Below are positions 39,060 to 47,450 of a stretch of DNA of 64,000 nucleotides, piece by piece. The stretch lies in contig NZ_JAECZC010000086.1 of assembly GCF_016056305.1 (NCBI RefSeq), positions 183,165-247,164 on the forward strand, read 5' to 3'. The DNA comes from Amazonocrinis nigriterrae CENA67. Lineage in GTDB: Bacteria; Cyanobacteriota; Cyanobacteriia; Cyanobacteriales; Nostocaceae. Under the pieces are notes generated by a model. The model ran no database searches. It worked only from the letters and a program-made list of their open reading frames with translations, and was not told the DNA's origin. Both the position numbers and the translations under genes were made by a program. Numbering within the stretch: the stretch's first letter is position 1; every line of letters starts with the position of its first letter.

Positions 39060-40805
39060 ATGCCCAGACGCAACAGCCGCCATCAAATAATTGCAACGGC
39101 TATGCTTGTGCTTGTCATATGCTTTACTCTGATAAGCGTGCATTCATTTGGGCAAACAATTATGACATCAGCACCCCAACTGCTGACAGACCCATTTTTG
39201 CAGCTACCAACTGAAACTTCGGTGCGAGTAGTATGGTTTACTGAGTTTGCTGGTACTAAACACCAAATCGCCTACGGAGAAAATTTACAGCAAACTTCCT
39301 ACGCCAGCACTACTAAACTCAGTCGTACAAGGGAAGACCAGCAGTCAAGAGTCGCTAACCAAACTGAAAACGGACAAGTTTATCAACAACCTGTTCAACG
39401 TGATATTTGGCGACACGAAGGTGAAGTCACTGGTTTAACTCCTGGTGTACGAGTGAACTATCGCGTTACGAGTGTACGGGAAGATGGTGAAAGTGTTAGC
39501 AGCGATGTTTTCACCCTTGCACCTAACCCGAAACCAGGTACACCACTAAAAATTTTGCTGACTTCTGACCATCAACTCAAGCCAATGACAGCTGCAAATC
39601 TGCAAAAGGTGGTGCAGACAGTAGGACGAGTTGATGGTGTGTGGTTCGCTGGTGATTTGGTGAATGTGAGCGATCGCGCCTCAGAATGGTTTGATGATAA
39701 TCGAGGTGGTGCCCTATTTCCCGGTTTACAAGGTCGCGCTAAATATGAAATAGAACACAATGGTGTAAAGACAACTTACAACGGCGGACAAATCATTCAG
39801 CACGCCCCAATGTTTACTTGCATAGGTAATCATGAAGTGATGGGAAGATTTGCCAGGAAAGGCAGTTTAAATGATGAATTTGATGATACCTTTCCCCGTG
39901 AATTTGCCCAACGATTATATAGTGGCAAATCTCTGAAAGATCATTCATTTAATACTAATACTTACGAAGAAATTTTTACTCTACCCCAAAGTCAAGAGGG
40001 TAGTAAAAGATATTATGCTGTCAGTTTTGGTGATGTGCGTTTAGTTGTATTGTATGCCACAAATATGTGGCGGACTCCCAAGTTAGATACCAAGTATACA
40101 GGTAGATATCAAGAAGCAGAAAAAGACTTCAATAATCCTGATAATTGGGGTTATGGACAGATTATTTATGAGGCAATTAATCAAGGCAGCACACAGTACA
40201 ATTGGCTCAAGCAAGAACTCAACAGCCCTGAATTTAAACAAGCAAAATATAAAGTAGTAATGTTACATCACCCACCCCATACTCTGGGTGGTAATATTGT
40301 CCCCGCTTATACTAATCCAGTGCAGATCATTGAACGAAACGACATCGGGAATATCAAAGCCATACGTTACGAATATCCCAAAAATGCAGATTACCTGATT
40401 CGTGATGTTATGCCTTTATTAGAAGCCGCTGATGTGCAATTAGTTTTTTACGGACATTCTCACTTGTGGAACCGCTTTGTTAGCCCAAATCAAATGCATT
40501 TTCTAGAAACATCTAACGTTGGTAACAGTTACGGCGCGGCTTGGGGTAACGAAAAGCGAGAAGTACCCATTGGGTACAAAGAAGATTATGCTGCACTTGG
40601 CAATCCTAACGGGTTAAATCCAGTATTACCGACAATTGCACCTTTGCTTGGTGAAGATGGTAAACCACTACCTTATATTGCTAGTAATGATATTACAGTT
40701 TTCAGCATCTTTGATACTGGAACAGGTACAATTAGCAGCTATCGCTTTGATACCCGCAAGCCCGATGCAGATGTTGTAAAGTTTGATGAATTTCAGTTGA
40801 AATAA
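39060..40805 (+). CDS. Exported metallophosphoesterase (purple acid phosphatase-like)
   Basis: The 581-residue protein starts with a signal peptide (hydrophobic core about residues 10-27). A fibronectin-like N-terminal domain (about 40-150: TETSVRVVWFTEF, GLTPGVRVNYRV) precedes the calcineurin-type fold. Metal-ligand motifs are seen: LTSDHQLKP, VWFAGDLVNV, CIGNHEVMG, VVMLHHPPHT and FYGHSHLWNRF. The first block has SDHQ instead of the usual DxH/DxG..Y, so metal use may differ from typical purple acid phosphatases. It probably releases phosphate from organic esters outside the cytoplasm. It is a single gene after the tRNA; phosphate control is plausible but no Pho box was identified. Confidence 0.87.
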   Translation: MPRRNSRHQIIATAMLVLVICFTLISVHSFGQTIMTSAPQLLTDPFLQLPTETSVRVVWFTEFAGTKHQIAYGENLQQTSYASTTKLSRTREDQQSRVANQTENGQVYQQPVQRDIWRHEGEVTGLTPGVRVNYRVTSVREDGESVSSDVFTLAPNPKPGTPLKILLTSDHQLKPMTAANLQKVVQTVGRVDGVWFAGDLVNVSDRASEWFDDNRGGALFPGLQGRAKYEIEHNGVKTTYNGGQIIQHAPMFTCIGNHEVMGRFARKGSLNDEFDDTFPREFAQRLYSGKSLKDHSFNTNTYEEIFTLPQSQEGSKRYYAVSFGDVRLVVLYATNMWRTPKLDTKYTGRYQEAEKDFNNPDNWGYGQIIYEAINQGSTQYNWLKQELNSPEFKQAKYKVVMLHHPPHTLGGNIVPAYTNPVQIIERNDIGNIKAIRYEYPKNADYLIRDVMPLLEAADVQLVFYGHSHLWNRFVSPNQMHFLETSNVGNSYGAAWGNEKREVPIGYKEDYAALGNPNGLNPVLPTIAPLLGEDGKPLPYIASNDITVFSIFDTGTGTISSYRFDTRKPDADVVKFDEFQLK

Positions 40806-40954
40806 TTGCCAACTTAGTGTTGTTGAAGAGCGATCGCAGTTTTTCCTTTAATTGTTCAGTTTGAGTAAATCACTTCACGCATGGGGTCAATCCAAAATCG
40901 GTTGACTCCACTTGCTTGTTGCATCAAGCTGTGCGATATTGCATATATAACAGT

Positions 40955-40977
40955 AACTCTATGGGGTTACCGGAGTT
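40955..40977 (+). promoter_or_regulatory. Dyad resembling a MerR-family operator
   Basis: AACTC (40955-40959) and GAGTT (40973-40977) flank a 13-base centre, with ACTCTAT on the left and CGGAGTTTAT on the right. A possible -10 TAAACT lies at 40982-40987. MerR-type operators have this shape, with the dyad in a long promoter spacer. It is 39 bases before the ATG of the small membrane protein gene. Candidate only. Confidence 0.3.
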
Positions 40978-41015
40978 TATTTAAACTAGGGATTACGCCA
41001 AAAGGAGTAGAAAAA

Positions 41016-41324
41016 ATGACGATGCCCAACGACAAGACGCTACGCACCTACGCACAGCAAAGTACAGCATCCTTAAGCCTTACTATTGAAGATTTTGAGA
41101 GGGTCAATCAAAGACTTTTGTGGCTGCCTGTGCAACTGATGACAGCAGTTGTAAAGCGAGTATGGTGGCATACAAAAGGGTATGGCACCATTTTGAGTAT
41201 CATACTATTGACCTTGGTAAGTATGATTTTCTTAGTTATTCATTGGTCTGGGCGTAACTTGCTGCCAATTCTCAAGGATCAAATTGTTGGTAGTAACGAA
41301 TGGGACATGAGGAGTAGCAAGTGA
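41016..41324 (+). CDS. Small single-span membrane protein coupled to a PhnD-like protein
   Basis: I start this gene at ATG 41016 because AAAGGAG lies at 41001-41007. An upstream ATG at 40881 in the same frame would read through the candidate operator. The 102-residue product has a soluble N-terminal half (with ASLSLTIEDFERVNQRLLWL) and one strong membrane helix near residues 56-77 (SIILLTLVSMIFLVI). No family is recognised. Its stop codon overlaps the GTG start of the next gene (GTGA at 41321-41324), so translation is coupled and the two products are made together. It may anchor its partner at the membrane. Confidence 0.6.
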   Translation: MTMPNDKTLRTYAQQSTASLSLTIEDFERVNQRLLWLPVQLMTAVVKRVWWHTKGYGTILSIILLTLVSMIFLVIHWSGRNLLPILKDQIVGSNEWDMRSSK

Positions 41325-42133
41325 ATCGAACAATGAAGTTACGAGTTGTCTCTTACTTGGCTCCCAATTGGTTCTGTTTATACGAAGCAGTTTTGGCTTA
41401 TCTAAATCGTGTATTGGGGGTCAAAACTCAGTTGATCCAAGGTGAATGTGATCCACTAGAAGATCCCATCCTTATACAAGACCAACTAGACTTAGCATTT
41501 ATCTGCGGTTTACCGCTAATTAGGTATTGCCAGATTGTGCTAGATCAATTGCAACCTTTGGTTGCGCCAGTCATGGAAGCACCACGCTATCAAAACAGTC
41601 CTGTTTACTTTACAGACGTAATTGTTAATGCTGCTAGTTATTTGTTCAGCTTTGATGATTTGGCGGGTAAAAGCTTCTGCTACAACGATCCTGGCTCTAA
41701 CAGCGGCTACAATTTATTGCGGCATCGGTTGTTTCAAGGAGGAAACCCCAAACACTTTTTTGGCAAAGTGATACAATCTGGTTCTCACCAGCGTTCGATT
41801 CGCTTGGTAGTTGATGGGTTGGCTGACTGTGCAGGTATTGACAGCGTTGTTTTAGAGCAAGAATTACGCGACTACCCCGATTTATCTTGTCATTTGCGAG
41901 TGGTAGAGACGATTGGGCCATGTACCATGCCGCCTTTAGTAGCAGCCCAACATCTTGGTGCATCACTGATTCAGCAGATTCAAATAGCCTTACTACATCC
42001 AGATTCAGAACTACAAACTGCAATGGCACAAATGGGAGTGAAGCGTTTTGCCGCAGTAAATCTATCAGAGTATAAAGCGATCGCTAGCATCTACAATACT
42101 GTGATTAAAGCCGGATATGAGGCAATCTGCTAG
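41321..42133 (+). CDS. PhnD-like substrate-binding protein without signal peptide
   Basis: The 270-residue protein follows the PhnD/phosphonate-binding fold: LRVVSYLAPNWFCLYEAVLA at the start, DLAFICGLPLIRY near residues 57-69, FDDLAGKSFCYNDPGSNSGY (about 111-130), GKVIQSGSHQRSIRLVVDGLADCAGIDS and ETIGPCTMPPLV. Unlike typical ABC-transporter binding proteins it has no signal peptide or lipobox, and no permease or ATPase gene is adjacent. It may sense a small anion in the cytoplasm or pair with the small membrane protein encoded just upstream. The start is GTG 41321, or ATG at MKLRVV. Ligand unknown. Confidence 0.8.
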   Translation: MNRTMKLRVVSYLAPNWFCLYEAVLAYLNRVLGVKTQLIQGECDPLEDPILIQDQLDLAFICGLPLIRYCQIVLDQLQPLVAPVMEAPRYQNSPVYFTDVIVNAASYLFSFDDLAGKSFCYNDPGSNSGYNLLRHRLFQGGNPKHFFGKVIQSGSHQRSIRLVVDGLADCAGIDSVVLEQELRDYPDLSCHLRVVETIGPCTMPPLVAAQHLGASLIQQIQIALLHPDSELQTAMAQMGVKRFAAVNLSEYKAIASIYNTVIKAGYEAIC

Positions 42134-42617
42134 CTGTATTAATATTACTTGATTTGATTGCAGCTTGGACAGTCATCAATAGCAAATTTGAAATTATTTA
42201 TGTTTTGTGAAATTTATTTAACTAAAATCCTGAATCTAGGATAATTATTTTCTATACCTTAAGGAATAAATAATATTTACTCCATTAGAAAGAAGCAGTT
42301 GTATCTCTTACTTTCTAAAGTTAACCCAAGAAGCTTAAAATCAATCTCTGACATATAGACATAATATGTCAGATTCAGGACTCATAGTCATGTCTTCTAA
42401 TACAACAGTAATATAAGTCACAAATTCTTAGAAGACTGATATTGTGGGCTTTGTCACCATTTTAATAAGAGTTTTACTTCCGCTGTGACATACCAGCTCA
42501 AATCGGAAAAAGTAAAAGTTAATGGTAAAAAATTCAATTTTTTGGTCATTTTTGCAATTTAAATTAATATTTACTGACTATCATTAATGCCCTTGATTTT
42601 CATATAGGAAAAGCACT
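42134..42617. other. Leader region upstream of the transketolase gene
   Basis: 484 bases without a gene. An 8-bp dyad TGACATAT (42349-42356) and ATATGTCA (42364-42371) with a 7-base spacer could be an operator or a short hairpin. The last 60 bases are A+T-rich with AGGAAAAGC before the tkt ATG. Nothing else is recognised. Confidence 0.4.
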
Positions 42618-44507
42618 ATGACCACACAGGAGCAACTGCACCAATGGTATGAACTAGCACAACAGTTACGTGTAGATAGTATTCGCGCTACAACAGTTGC
42701 TGGTTCGGGTCATCCTACCTCGTCGATGTCCCCTGCGGATATCATGGCGGTGTTACTCTCGAACTATCTCCGCTACGACTTTAATGATCCACAAAATCCT
42801 AATAATGATCGCTTCATCCTCTCTAAAGGACACGCTGCACCACTACTGTATGCAATGTACAAGGCTGCGGGGGTAATCTCTGATGAAGAGTTGTTCTCGC
42901 TGCGTCAATTGGGCAGTCGTTTAGAAGGTCATCCCACGCCAGTTTTACCTTGGGTAGATGTGGCGACTGGCTCTTTAGGGCAAGGATTACCTATTGGTGT
43001 AGGGGTAGCTTTAGCAGGTAAATATTTAGATCAGCTACCTTATCATGTGTGGGTGTTGCTTGGTGATAGTGAAACATCTGAGGGGTCTGTGTGGGAAGCT
43101 TTTGATCATGCTTCACACTATACTTTAGATAATTTGATTGCAATTATTGATGTCAATCGATTAGGACAACGGGGTCAGACCGAACTCGGTTGGAACACAC
43201 AAGTCTATGCAGCGCGTGCTAGGGCTTTTGGCTGGCAAGCCATTGAAATTGATGGTCACAACTTGATAGAAATTGATCAAGCATTTAGCGCAGCTTTAGC
43301 TGTTAATGACCGTCCCACGGTAATTATTGCTAGGACAAAAAAGGGTAAAGGCGTTGCTTCATTGGAAGACTTAGGTGGATGGCATGGCAAAGCGCTGAAA
43401 GCTGAACAAGAAAAACAAGCGATCGCAGAATTAGGTGGTGAACGCCAGATTAAAATAGAGGTCAGCAAACCCGAAGAACAAGGGCAACCCGTCTTTCTAG
43501 GAAATCCTCAACCACTGCAACTTCCCACCTATAATCAAGGTGCAAAGGTAGCAACACGTCGAGCCTATGGTGATGCTCTTACAGCTTTGGGTGCGGCTCA
43601 ACCACATGTAGTTGCTCTTGATGCTGAAGTCAGCAATTCTACTTATGCTGAGGATTTTGCCGAAGCTTATCCTGAGCGTTACTTTGAGATGTATATTGCT
43701 GAACAGCAAATGATTGCAGCGGCGGTAGGTTTGCAAGTGCGACAATACAAACCTTTTGCTTCTAGCTTCGCCGCCTTCTTGTCTCGTGGTTATGATTTTG
43801 TACGCATGGCTGCCGTCTCTCGTGCCAACATTAAATTAGTTGGTTCCCATGCTGGAATATCCATAGGTCAAGATGGCCCCTCACAAATGGCACTGGAAGA
43901 CCTAGCAGCCTTGCGGGCAGTGTGGAGTAGTACTGTACTGTATCCTAGCGATGCCAATCAAACTGCAAAACTAGTATCTCAGATGAGCGATCGCAATGGT
44001 ATTGTTTATCTCCGCACCACCAGAGAAAGTACTCCTGTGATTTATGGCTCTGATGAAGAGTTTCCCATTGGTGGCAGTAGAATAGTCCAAAGTTCCGACC
44101 GAGATCAAGCCACTGTGATTGGTGCAGGTATTACCTTGCATGAAGCCCTCAAAGCTTATGACCGCTTGCGAAATGAAGATATCCTGGTACGTGTCATCGA
44201 TGCATACTCCGTTAAACCCATTGATGTACAGACATTACATCAAGCAGCACGCGATACCAATGGTAATTTAGTAGTTGTAGAAGACCACTGGATAGAAGGC
44301 GGATTAGGTGCTGCTGTGTTAGATGCCTTTGCTGGTATTGGCAGTACTCCTACCTACAACGGCCCACGACTGCGGTTAATTAAGTTAGCAGTACAAGACA
44401 TGCCAGGTTCCGGTACACCAGAAGAACTACTTCACGCTGCCAAAATTGATGCAGATGCCATTGTGGAAGCGGTGAAATCCCAAGTTAGACAGCCTGTAGG
44501 AGTATAA
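42618..44507 (+). CDS. Transketolase of the short (animal/actinobacterial-like) type
   Basis: The 629-residue thiamine-diphosphate enzyme moves two-carbon units between sugar phosphates. Motifs: GSGHPTSSMSPADIM at the start, KGHAAPLLYA, GSLGQGLPIGVG, the ThDP fold GDSETSEGSVWEAFDHA with NRLGQRGQT, and the second domain with the catalytic Glu in YIAEQQMIAAAVG. It is about 40 residues shorter than the Calvin-cycle transketolase of cyanobacteria, and the SEGSVWEA/NRLGQ form is like animal TKT. It is therefore probably a second transketolase rather than the photosynthetic one. The usual GDG is GDS here. No pathway partner is adjacent. Confidence 0.88.
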   Translation: MTTQEQLHQWYELAQQLRVDSIRATTVAGSGHPTSSMSPADIMAVLLSNYLRYDFNDPQNPNNDRFILSKGHAAPLLYAMYKAAGVISDEELFSLRQLGSRLEGHPTPVLPWVDVATGSLGQGLPIGVGVALAGKYLDQLPYHVWVLLGDSETSEGSVWEAFDHASHYTLDNLIAIIDVNRLGQRGQTELGWNTQVYAARARAFGWQAIEIDGHNLIEIDQAFSAALAVNDRPTVIIARTKKGKGVASLEDLGGWHGKALKAEQEKQAIAELGGERQIKIEVSKPEEQGQPVFLGNPQPLQLPTYNQGAKVATRRAYGDALTALGAAQPHVVALDAEVSNSTYAEDFAEAYPERYFEMYIAEQQMIAAAVGLQVRQYKPFASSFAAFLSRGYDFVRMAAVSRANIKLVGSHAGISIGQDGPSQMALEDLAALRAVWSSTVLYPSDANQTAKLVSQMSDRNGIVYLRTTRESTPVIYGSDEEFPIGGSRIVQSSDRDQATVIGAGITLHEALKAYDRLRNEDILVRVIDAYSVKPIDVQTLHQAARDTNGNLVVVEDHWIEGGLGAAVLDAFAGIGSTPTYNGPRLRLIKLAVQDMPGSGTPEELLHAAKIDADAIVEAVKSQVRQPVGV

Positions 44508-44621
44508 GCAGGGGTGCAGGGGGATGAGGTAGAAATTGTAGGGTGTGTTAACGCGACAGCGTAGCGCACCTTTTAGTTATATTGCTATATATTAATTACA
44601 AAATATTAATTACAAATTAGT

Positions 44622-45098
44622 ATGAATTTACCAATAGAGAAAGCCACGTTTGGTGCTGGCTGTTTTTGGGGTGTGGAGGCAGCATTTCGTGAGGTAAAGG
44701 GAGTTGTATCGACCTCAGTTGGTTATATGGGGGGAGATTTTCCTAACCCGTCTTACCTCGATGTGTTAGCAAGGATAACAGGTCATGCTGAGGTAGTGCA
44801 GGTAGAGTATGATCCACAATATGTAAGTTATGAAGACTTGCTAGCGGTATTTTGGGATATACACGACCCCACAACACTGAACCGTCAAGGGCCAGACAGA
44901 GGAGAACAGTACAGGTCAGTAATCTTTTTTCACAATGCCCAGCAGGCAGAAGCAGCGAGGCGGTCAAAGGCAAAGCTTCAGATGTCAGGTAGATTTACTA
45001 AAGATATAGTTACACAAATTATGCCTGCTGGTGAATACTACTTGGCAACAGAAGAACATCAGCAGTATTTTGAGAAAAAAGAGCGAATGTCTTTATAA
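44622..45098 (+). CDS. msrA: Peptide methionine (S)-S-oxide reductase, one-cysteine form
   Basis: This 158-residue enzyme repairs the S form of methionine sulfoxide. The active-site motif GAGCFWGVEAAF holds Cys14, and GYMGGDFPNPSYLDV, GHAEVVQVEYDP and DPTTLNRQGPDRGEQYRSVI match the family. The protein ends shortly after EEHQQYFEKK, so the usual C-terminal resolving cysteine is absent and Cys14 is the only cysteine. Regeneration must therefore use an external thiol such as glutathione, glutaredoxin or thioredoxin. The ATG at 44622 gives a full catalytic domain. Neighbours give no further clue. Confidence 0.92.
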   Translation: MNLPIEKATFGAGCFWGVEAAFREVKGVVSTSVGYMGGDFPNPSYLDVLARITGHAEVVQVEYDPQYVSYEDLLAVFWDIHDPTTLNRQGPDRGEQYRSVIFFHNAQQAEAARRSKAKLQMSGRFTKDIVTQIMPAGEYYLATEEHQQYFEKKERMSL

Positions 45099-45123
45099 TT
45101 CTTAACTTTCTTCGGAGAGGGAC

Positions 45124-45729
45124 ATGAATCATTTAATTAACGAACTCTTGAAAAATATAAAATCTGATGACGAGCATATACGCAGTAATGCAATTACTGA
45201 CATTTCATTAATTCTAGAAATGAATTCTTGGCAGTTACCACTAGAAAAAAGGATGAGTAGATATAGAATACTCATTAAAGAGGAATTAATAAATATAAAT
45301 TTAAGTCAGAGCGAAGAGGCAAAAATTGTAGAATTTATCCAAAAATAAATTACCAAATTTAATAAATCAACTTAGAGTTTATTATTTACAATTGGTCAAG
45401 CTTCCTCAAAGACAGGACTTGCACCACTACTAGATATTATTAAAAATTGTTCTGGTGAATTTAATGCCAATGAGTCCTATCAAGCTTTAATTTCTTTAGA
45501 AAGATTATTATTCTGGGATGACAATAGTATTAATGATTATAAATTATCTGATGACCAGAAAATAAACCTTATTTTTCAAAGTAATCCCATACCTTTTATA
45601 GAAAGTAAATTAGCATGGGCATTAAATAACGCTAATTCACAGCATTCATCCGGCTTGCATGATACTGCCAAACGGTTACTCGATGGTTTAAGCGAGTTAC
45701 TAGAAAAACCAAATAAACTTAGTGATTAA
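45124..45729 (+). pseudogene. Helical (HEAT-like) protein gene broken by two in-frame stops
   Basis: An ATG behind GGAGAGGG opens at 45124 and meets TAA at 45346-45348. Nine codons later in the same frame comes TAG at 45373-45375. The frame then stays open to TAA 45727-45729 with protein-like sequence (SSKTGLAPLLDIIKNC, YQALISLERLLFWD, HDTAKRLLDGLSELLE). Read through, it would give about 200 residues of paired helices, like HEAT-repeat or immunity-type proteins. Both stops can arise by one C-to-T change each, from CAA and CAG. It is therefore a recent pseudogene, or two peptides are made. No family is named with confidence. Confidence 0.7.
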
Positions 45730-45751
45730 GTAAAAACTAAGAAATGCTATT

Positions 45752-46558
45752 TTATGAAAGCGATACTTCTTGAATGCTGTCGATATTTGGTAAGGAGTTT
45801 TTAGAGATTTCTTCTTCAGTTGCTTGTGTGCGATCGCATCTTGTAGCAAACTGACAATATTCACAAACTTTGTGACCATCTCCAACTTGGGGAAATGGCT
45901 CATTTTCTTGATATCTTTCCAGCCAAATAGTTAACTGACTTAACAATTGATTAAGTTTTTTTGCTGTTTGCTGGTGCTGGTTAGTACTGTAATTAAACTT
46001 AATATTTTTTGGTTTGCCTTCAGACTGAACAAACCAGTAAGTCATAGAAATATTTTCTGGCAAGTATTCACTAGTCTCAGCTAACACATACATATAAAGA
46101 CGCGTTTGCCAATTCTGTTCTAACTTGCGTTTAGTTGGCGGTTTAGGGTAAGTCTTCCAATCGAGAATTTGCGCTTGCTGGTTATCTGCAATCAATAAAT
46201 CATAGACAACTGTAAGCAAATAGTTTTGAACTTGCAGGGTGCGGTAGTGTTCGCTTTCACGGAAAGTTTGCTTATCGTTTGCAGGTGTTAAAATTTCCGG
46301 TGCTGCATTGGCAAAACCTGCCATCCAGCTTTGCAGTTGAGTATCCGCTTCTAAAAAACCCTGAATAGGCAAACCCATTTCTCGCTGCTGCATCAGGAGA
46401 TGAAAGCGACTACCCAAAGTTTGCCGTTCCTCATGTTCGGGATTTAAGGGAGAATTTAGTTGTTCTAAGTAGGTGTGTTGGAATTTACGCGGACAAGCTT
46501 CGAGTAAGTTCAGGTGTCCTTGAGAGAGTCGTAATAGTTGAGTTTGAGTTGAGAGCAT
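45752..46558 (-). CDS. PD-(D/E)XK nuclease family protein (RecB/Cas4-like with Fe-S cysteines)
   Basis: The 268-residue protein has a Cas4/AddB-like layout. An early cysteine sits in LEACPRKFQHTYLEQL (Cys22), the nuclease core shows VYDLLIADNQQAQILDWKT with the metal-binding D...DWK around residues 118-136, and a C-terminal cysteine group VCEYCQFATRC lies near 232-242. Four cysteines of this type bind a 4Fe-4S cluster that holds the nuclease fold together. It is predicted to be a DNA exonuclease in repair or recombination. There is no CRISPR array or cas gene nearby, so it is not assigned as Cas4. It converges on the broken gene at 45124. Confidence 0.87.
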   Translation of the reverse strand: MLSTQTQLLRLSQGHLNLLEACPRKFQHTYLEQLNSPLNPEHEERQTLGSRFHLLMQQREMGLPIQGFLEADTQLQSWMAGFANAAPEILTPANDKQTFRESEHYRTLQVQNYLLTVVYDLLIADNQQAQILDWKTYPKPPTKRKLEQNWQTRLYMYVLAETSEYLPENISMTYWFVQSEGKPKNIKFNYSTNQHQQTAKKLNQLLSQLTIWLERYQENEPFPQVGDGHKVCEYCQFATRCDRTQATEEEISKNSLPNIDSIQEVSLS

Positions 46559-46608
46559 TCTTCTATTTTAGAAGCGATCGCCAGAATGCAACGCCCTAAA
46601 ACAGTATT

Positions 46609-46669
46609 AATTCGTAATTCGTAATTCGTAATTCGTAATTGTAGAGACGATTCGCCGAATCGTCTCTAC
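46609..46669. repeat. AATTCGT tandem repeats joined to a perfect hairpin
   Basis: Four AATTCGT heptamers (46609-46636) lead into a palindrome GTAGAGACGATTCG (46641-46654) with its complement at 46656-46669. The 'TAGAGACG' arm is like the hairpin at 28210. The rest of 46559-46921 has no gene. A small CCAAGA/TCTTGG hairpin near 46833-46853 may end the minus-strand message. Confidence 0.7.
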
Positions 46670-46921
46670 TCAAATATGGTTTGGGTTTTGGGGCTGGAAT
46701 GTGTTGCCGGATTTGAGAAAATTGGTATAAGGGTATGAAAATGTATCTGTGTAAAGTCAAGATTTTTCCTATACCCTTGCACCGCCCACTTATTAGTGGG
46801 ACTTCTGGTATTCATTAATCAACAACTTTAACCAAGATAATTTTTTTCTTGGAGTTCTCTAGTAGGGGCGAGTTGATGAATATTGCTACTTGATAGTGCG
46901 AGGATATTTGTGAACCCGCCC

Positions 46922-47101
46922 CTAATTTTTGGGCTTAGACTTGTAAGAACCAAAGCTATAAGCCATAGCTATTTTTACAATGTCAAAATATGCTGGATGA
47001 TTATCCTTGTTAACAATTGCTAAAGAGATTGAACCTGCAACTAAGATAGCTAAAATCGCGGACAGTCTTTCTGCCCCAGAATCGTTATCGTTGTTTGACA
47101 T
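46922..47101 (-). CDS. Tiny membrane protein (59 residues)
   Basis: I start at ATG 47101 because AGGAG (complement of 47110-47114) precedes it by eight bases. The longer frame to 47227 crosses a hairpin. The 59-residue product MSNNDNDSGAERLSAILAIL... has a hydrophilic head and one clear membrane helix (about residues 12-30), then a soluble tail ending KSKPKN. No family is recognised. It follows another tiny membrane protein gene on the same strand with a 12-bp hairpin between, so both may come from one transcript. Confidence 0.5.
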   Translation of the reverse strand: MSNNDNDSGAERLSAILAILVAGSISLAIVNKDNHPAYFDIVKIAMAYSFGSYKSKPKN

Positions 47102-47122
47102 GATAGAAACTCCTATTATGAA

Positions 47123-47153
47123 GCCTTTGGCTAAGTGCAAGTTAGCCAAAGGC
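47123..47153 (-). promoter_or_regulatory. 12-bp hairpin in front of the tiny membrane protein start
   Basis: GCCTTTGGCTAA (47123-47134) pairs perfectly with 47142-47153 around a 7-base loop. It lies 57 bases after the upstream stop codon and about 8 bases before the Shine-Dalgarno of the 59-residue gene on the minus strand. There is no T-run, so it looks like a processing, stability or translation-control hairpin rather than a terminator. Confidence 0.5.
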
Positions 47154-47210
47154 AATTTCAGCACTAACCTGGAATAGCACCTATCTATGTATTGATGAAT
47201 AGATGAAAAC

Positions 47211-47450
47211 TTAACCCCAAGACTCAATCATCATAGCGATCGCAAACAGGCAAAATAGAAAGACTGCTATCCTCAAAAACCATAACCATACACTTGCAGA
47301 GAGCAGTATGCCAACAAGCGAGACAGCACCAAAAACGTGAGATACAATCACAGCGATCGCAAAACCAAGCAGAATCAGCAGATAATACTTGAGTCCCTTA
47401 CAAGTCCAATTGAAAAGCACATTCCGGTCATCTTTGAGACTATTTTTCAT
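47211..47450 (-). CDS. Small membrane protein (79 residues)
   Basis: The start is taken at ATG 47450 (MKNSLKDDRNVLF) with AGGA ten bases upstream. A longer frame to 47495 is less likely. After a short basic/acidic head there are two or three closely packed membrane helices (YYLLILLGFAIAVIVSHVFG, and from SLVGILLSASVWLWF through to IAMMIESWG). No domain is recognised. With the 59-residue protein it forms a minus-strand pair divergent from the large STAND protein gene, 692 bp away. Holin-like size and topology are noted but do not prove any function. Confidence 0.5.
   Translation of the reverse strand: MKNSLKDDRNVLFNWTCKGLKYYLLILLGFAIAVIVSHVFGAVSLVGILLSASVWLWFLRIAVFLFCLFAIAMMIESWG

Noticed and set aside
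40881..41015. N-terminal extension of the small membrane protein to ATG 40881
   Set aside because: It lacks a ribosome site and reads through a dyad and promoter-like sequence, while AAAGGAG marks the ATG at 41016.
45752..46558. Calling the RecB-like nuclease Cas4
   Set aside because: The cysteine layout fits Cas4 and AddB alike, but no CRISPR array, cas1 or cas2 is in the window.
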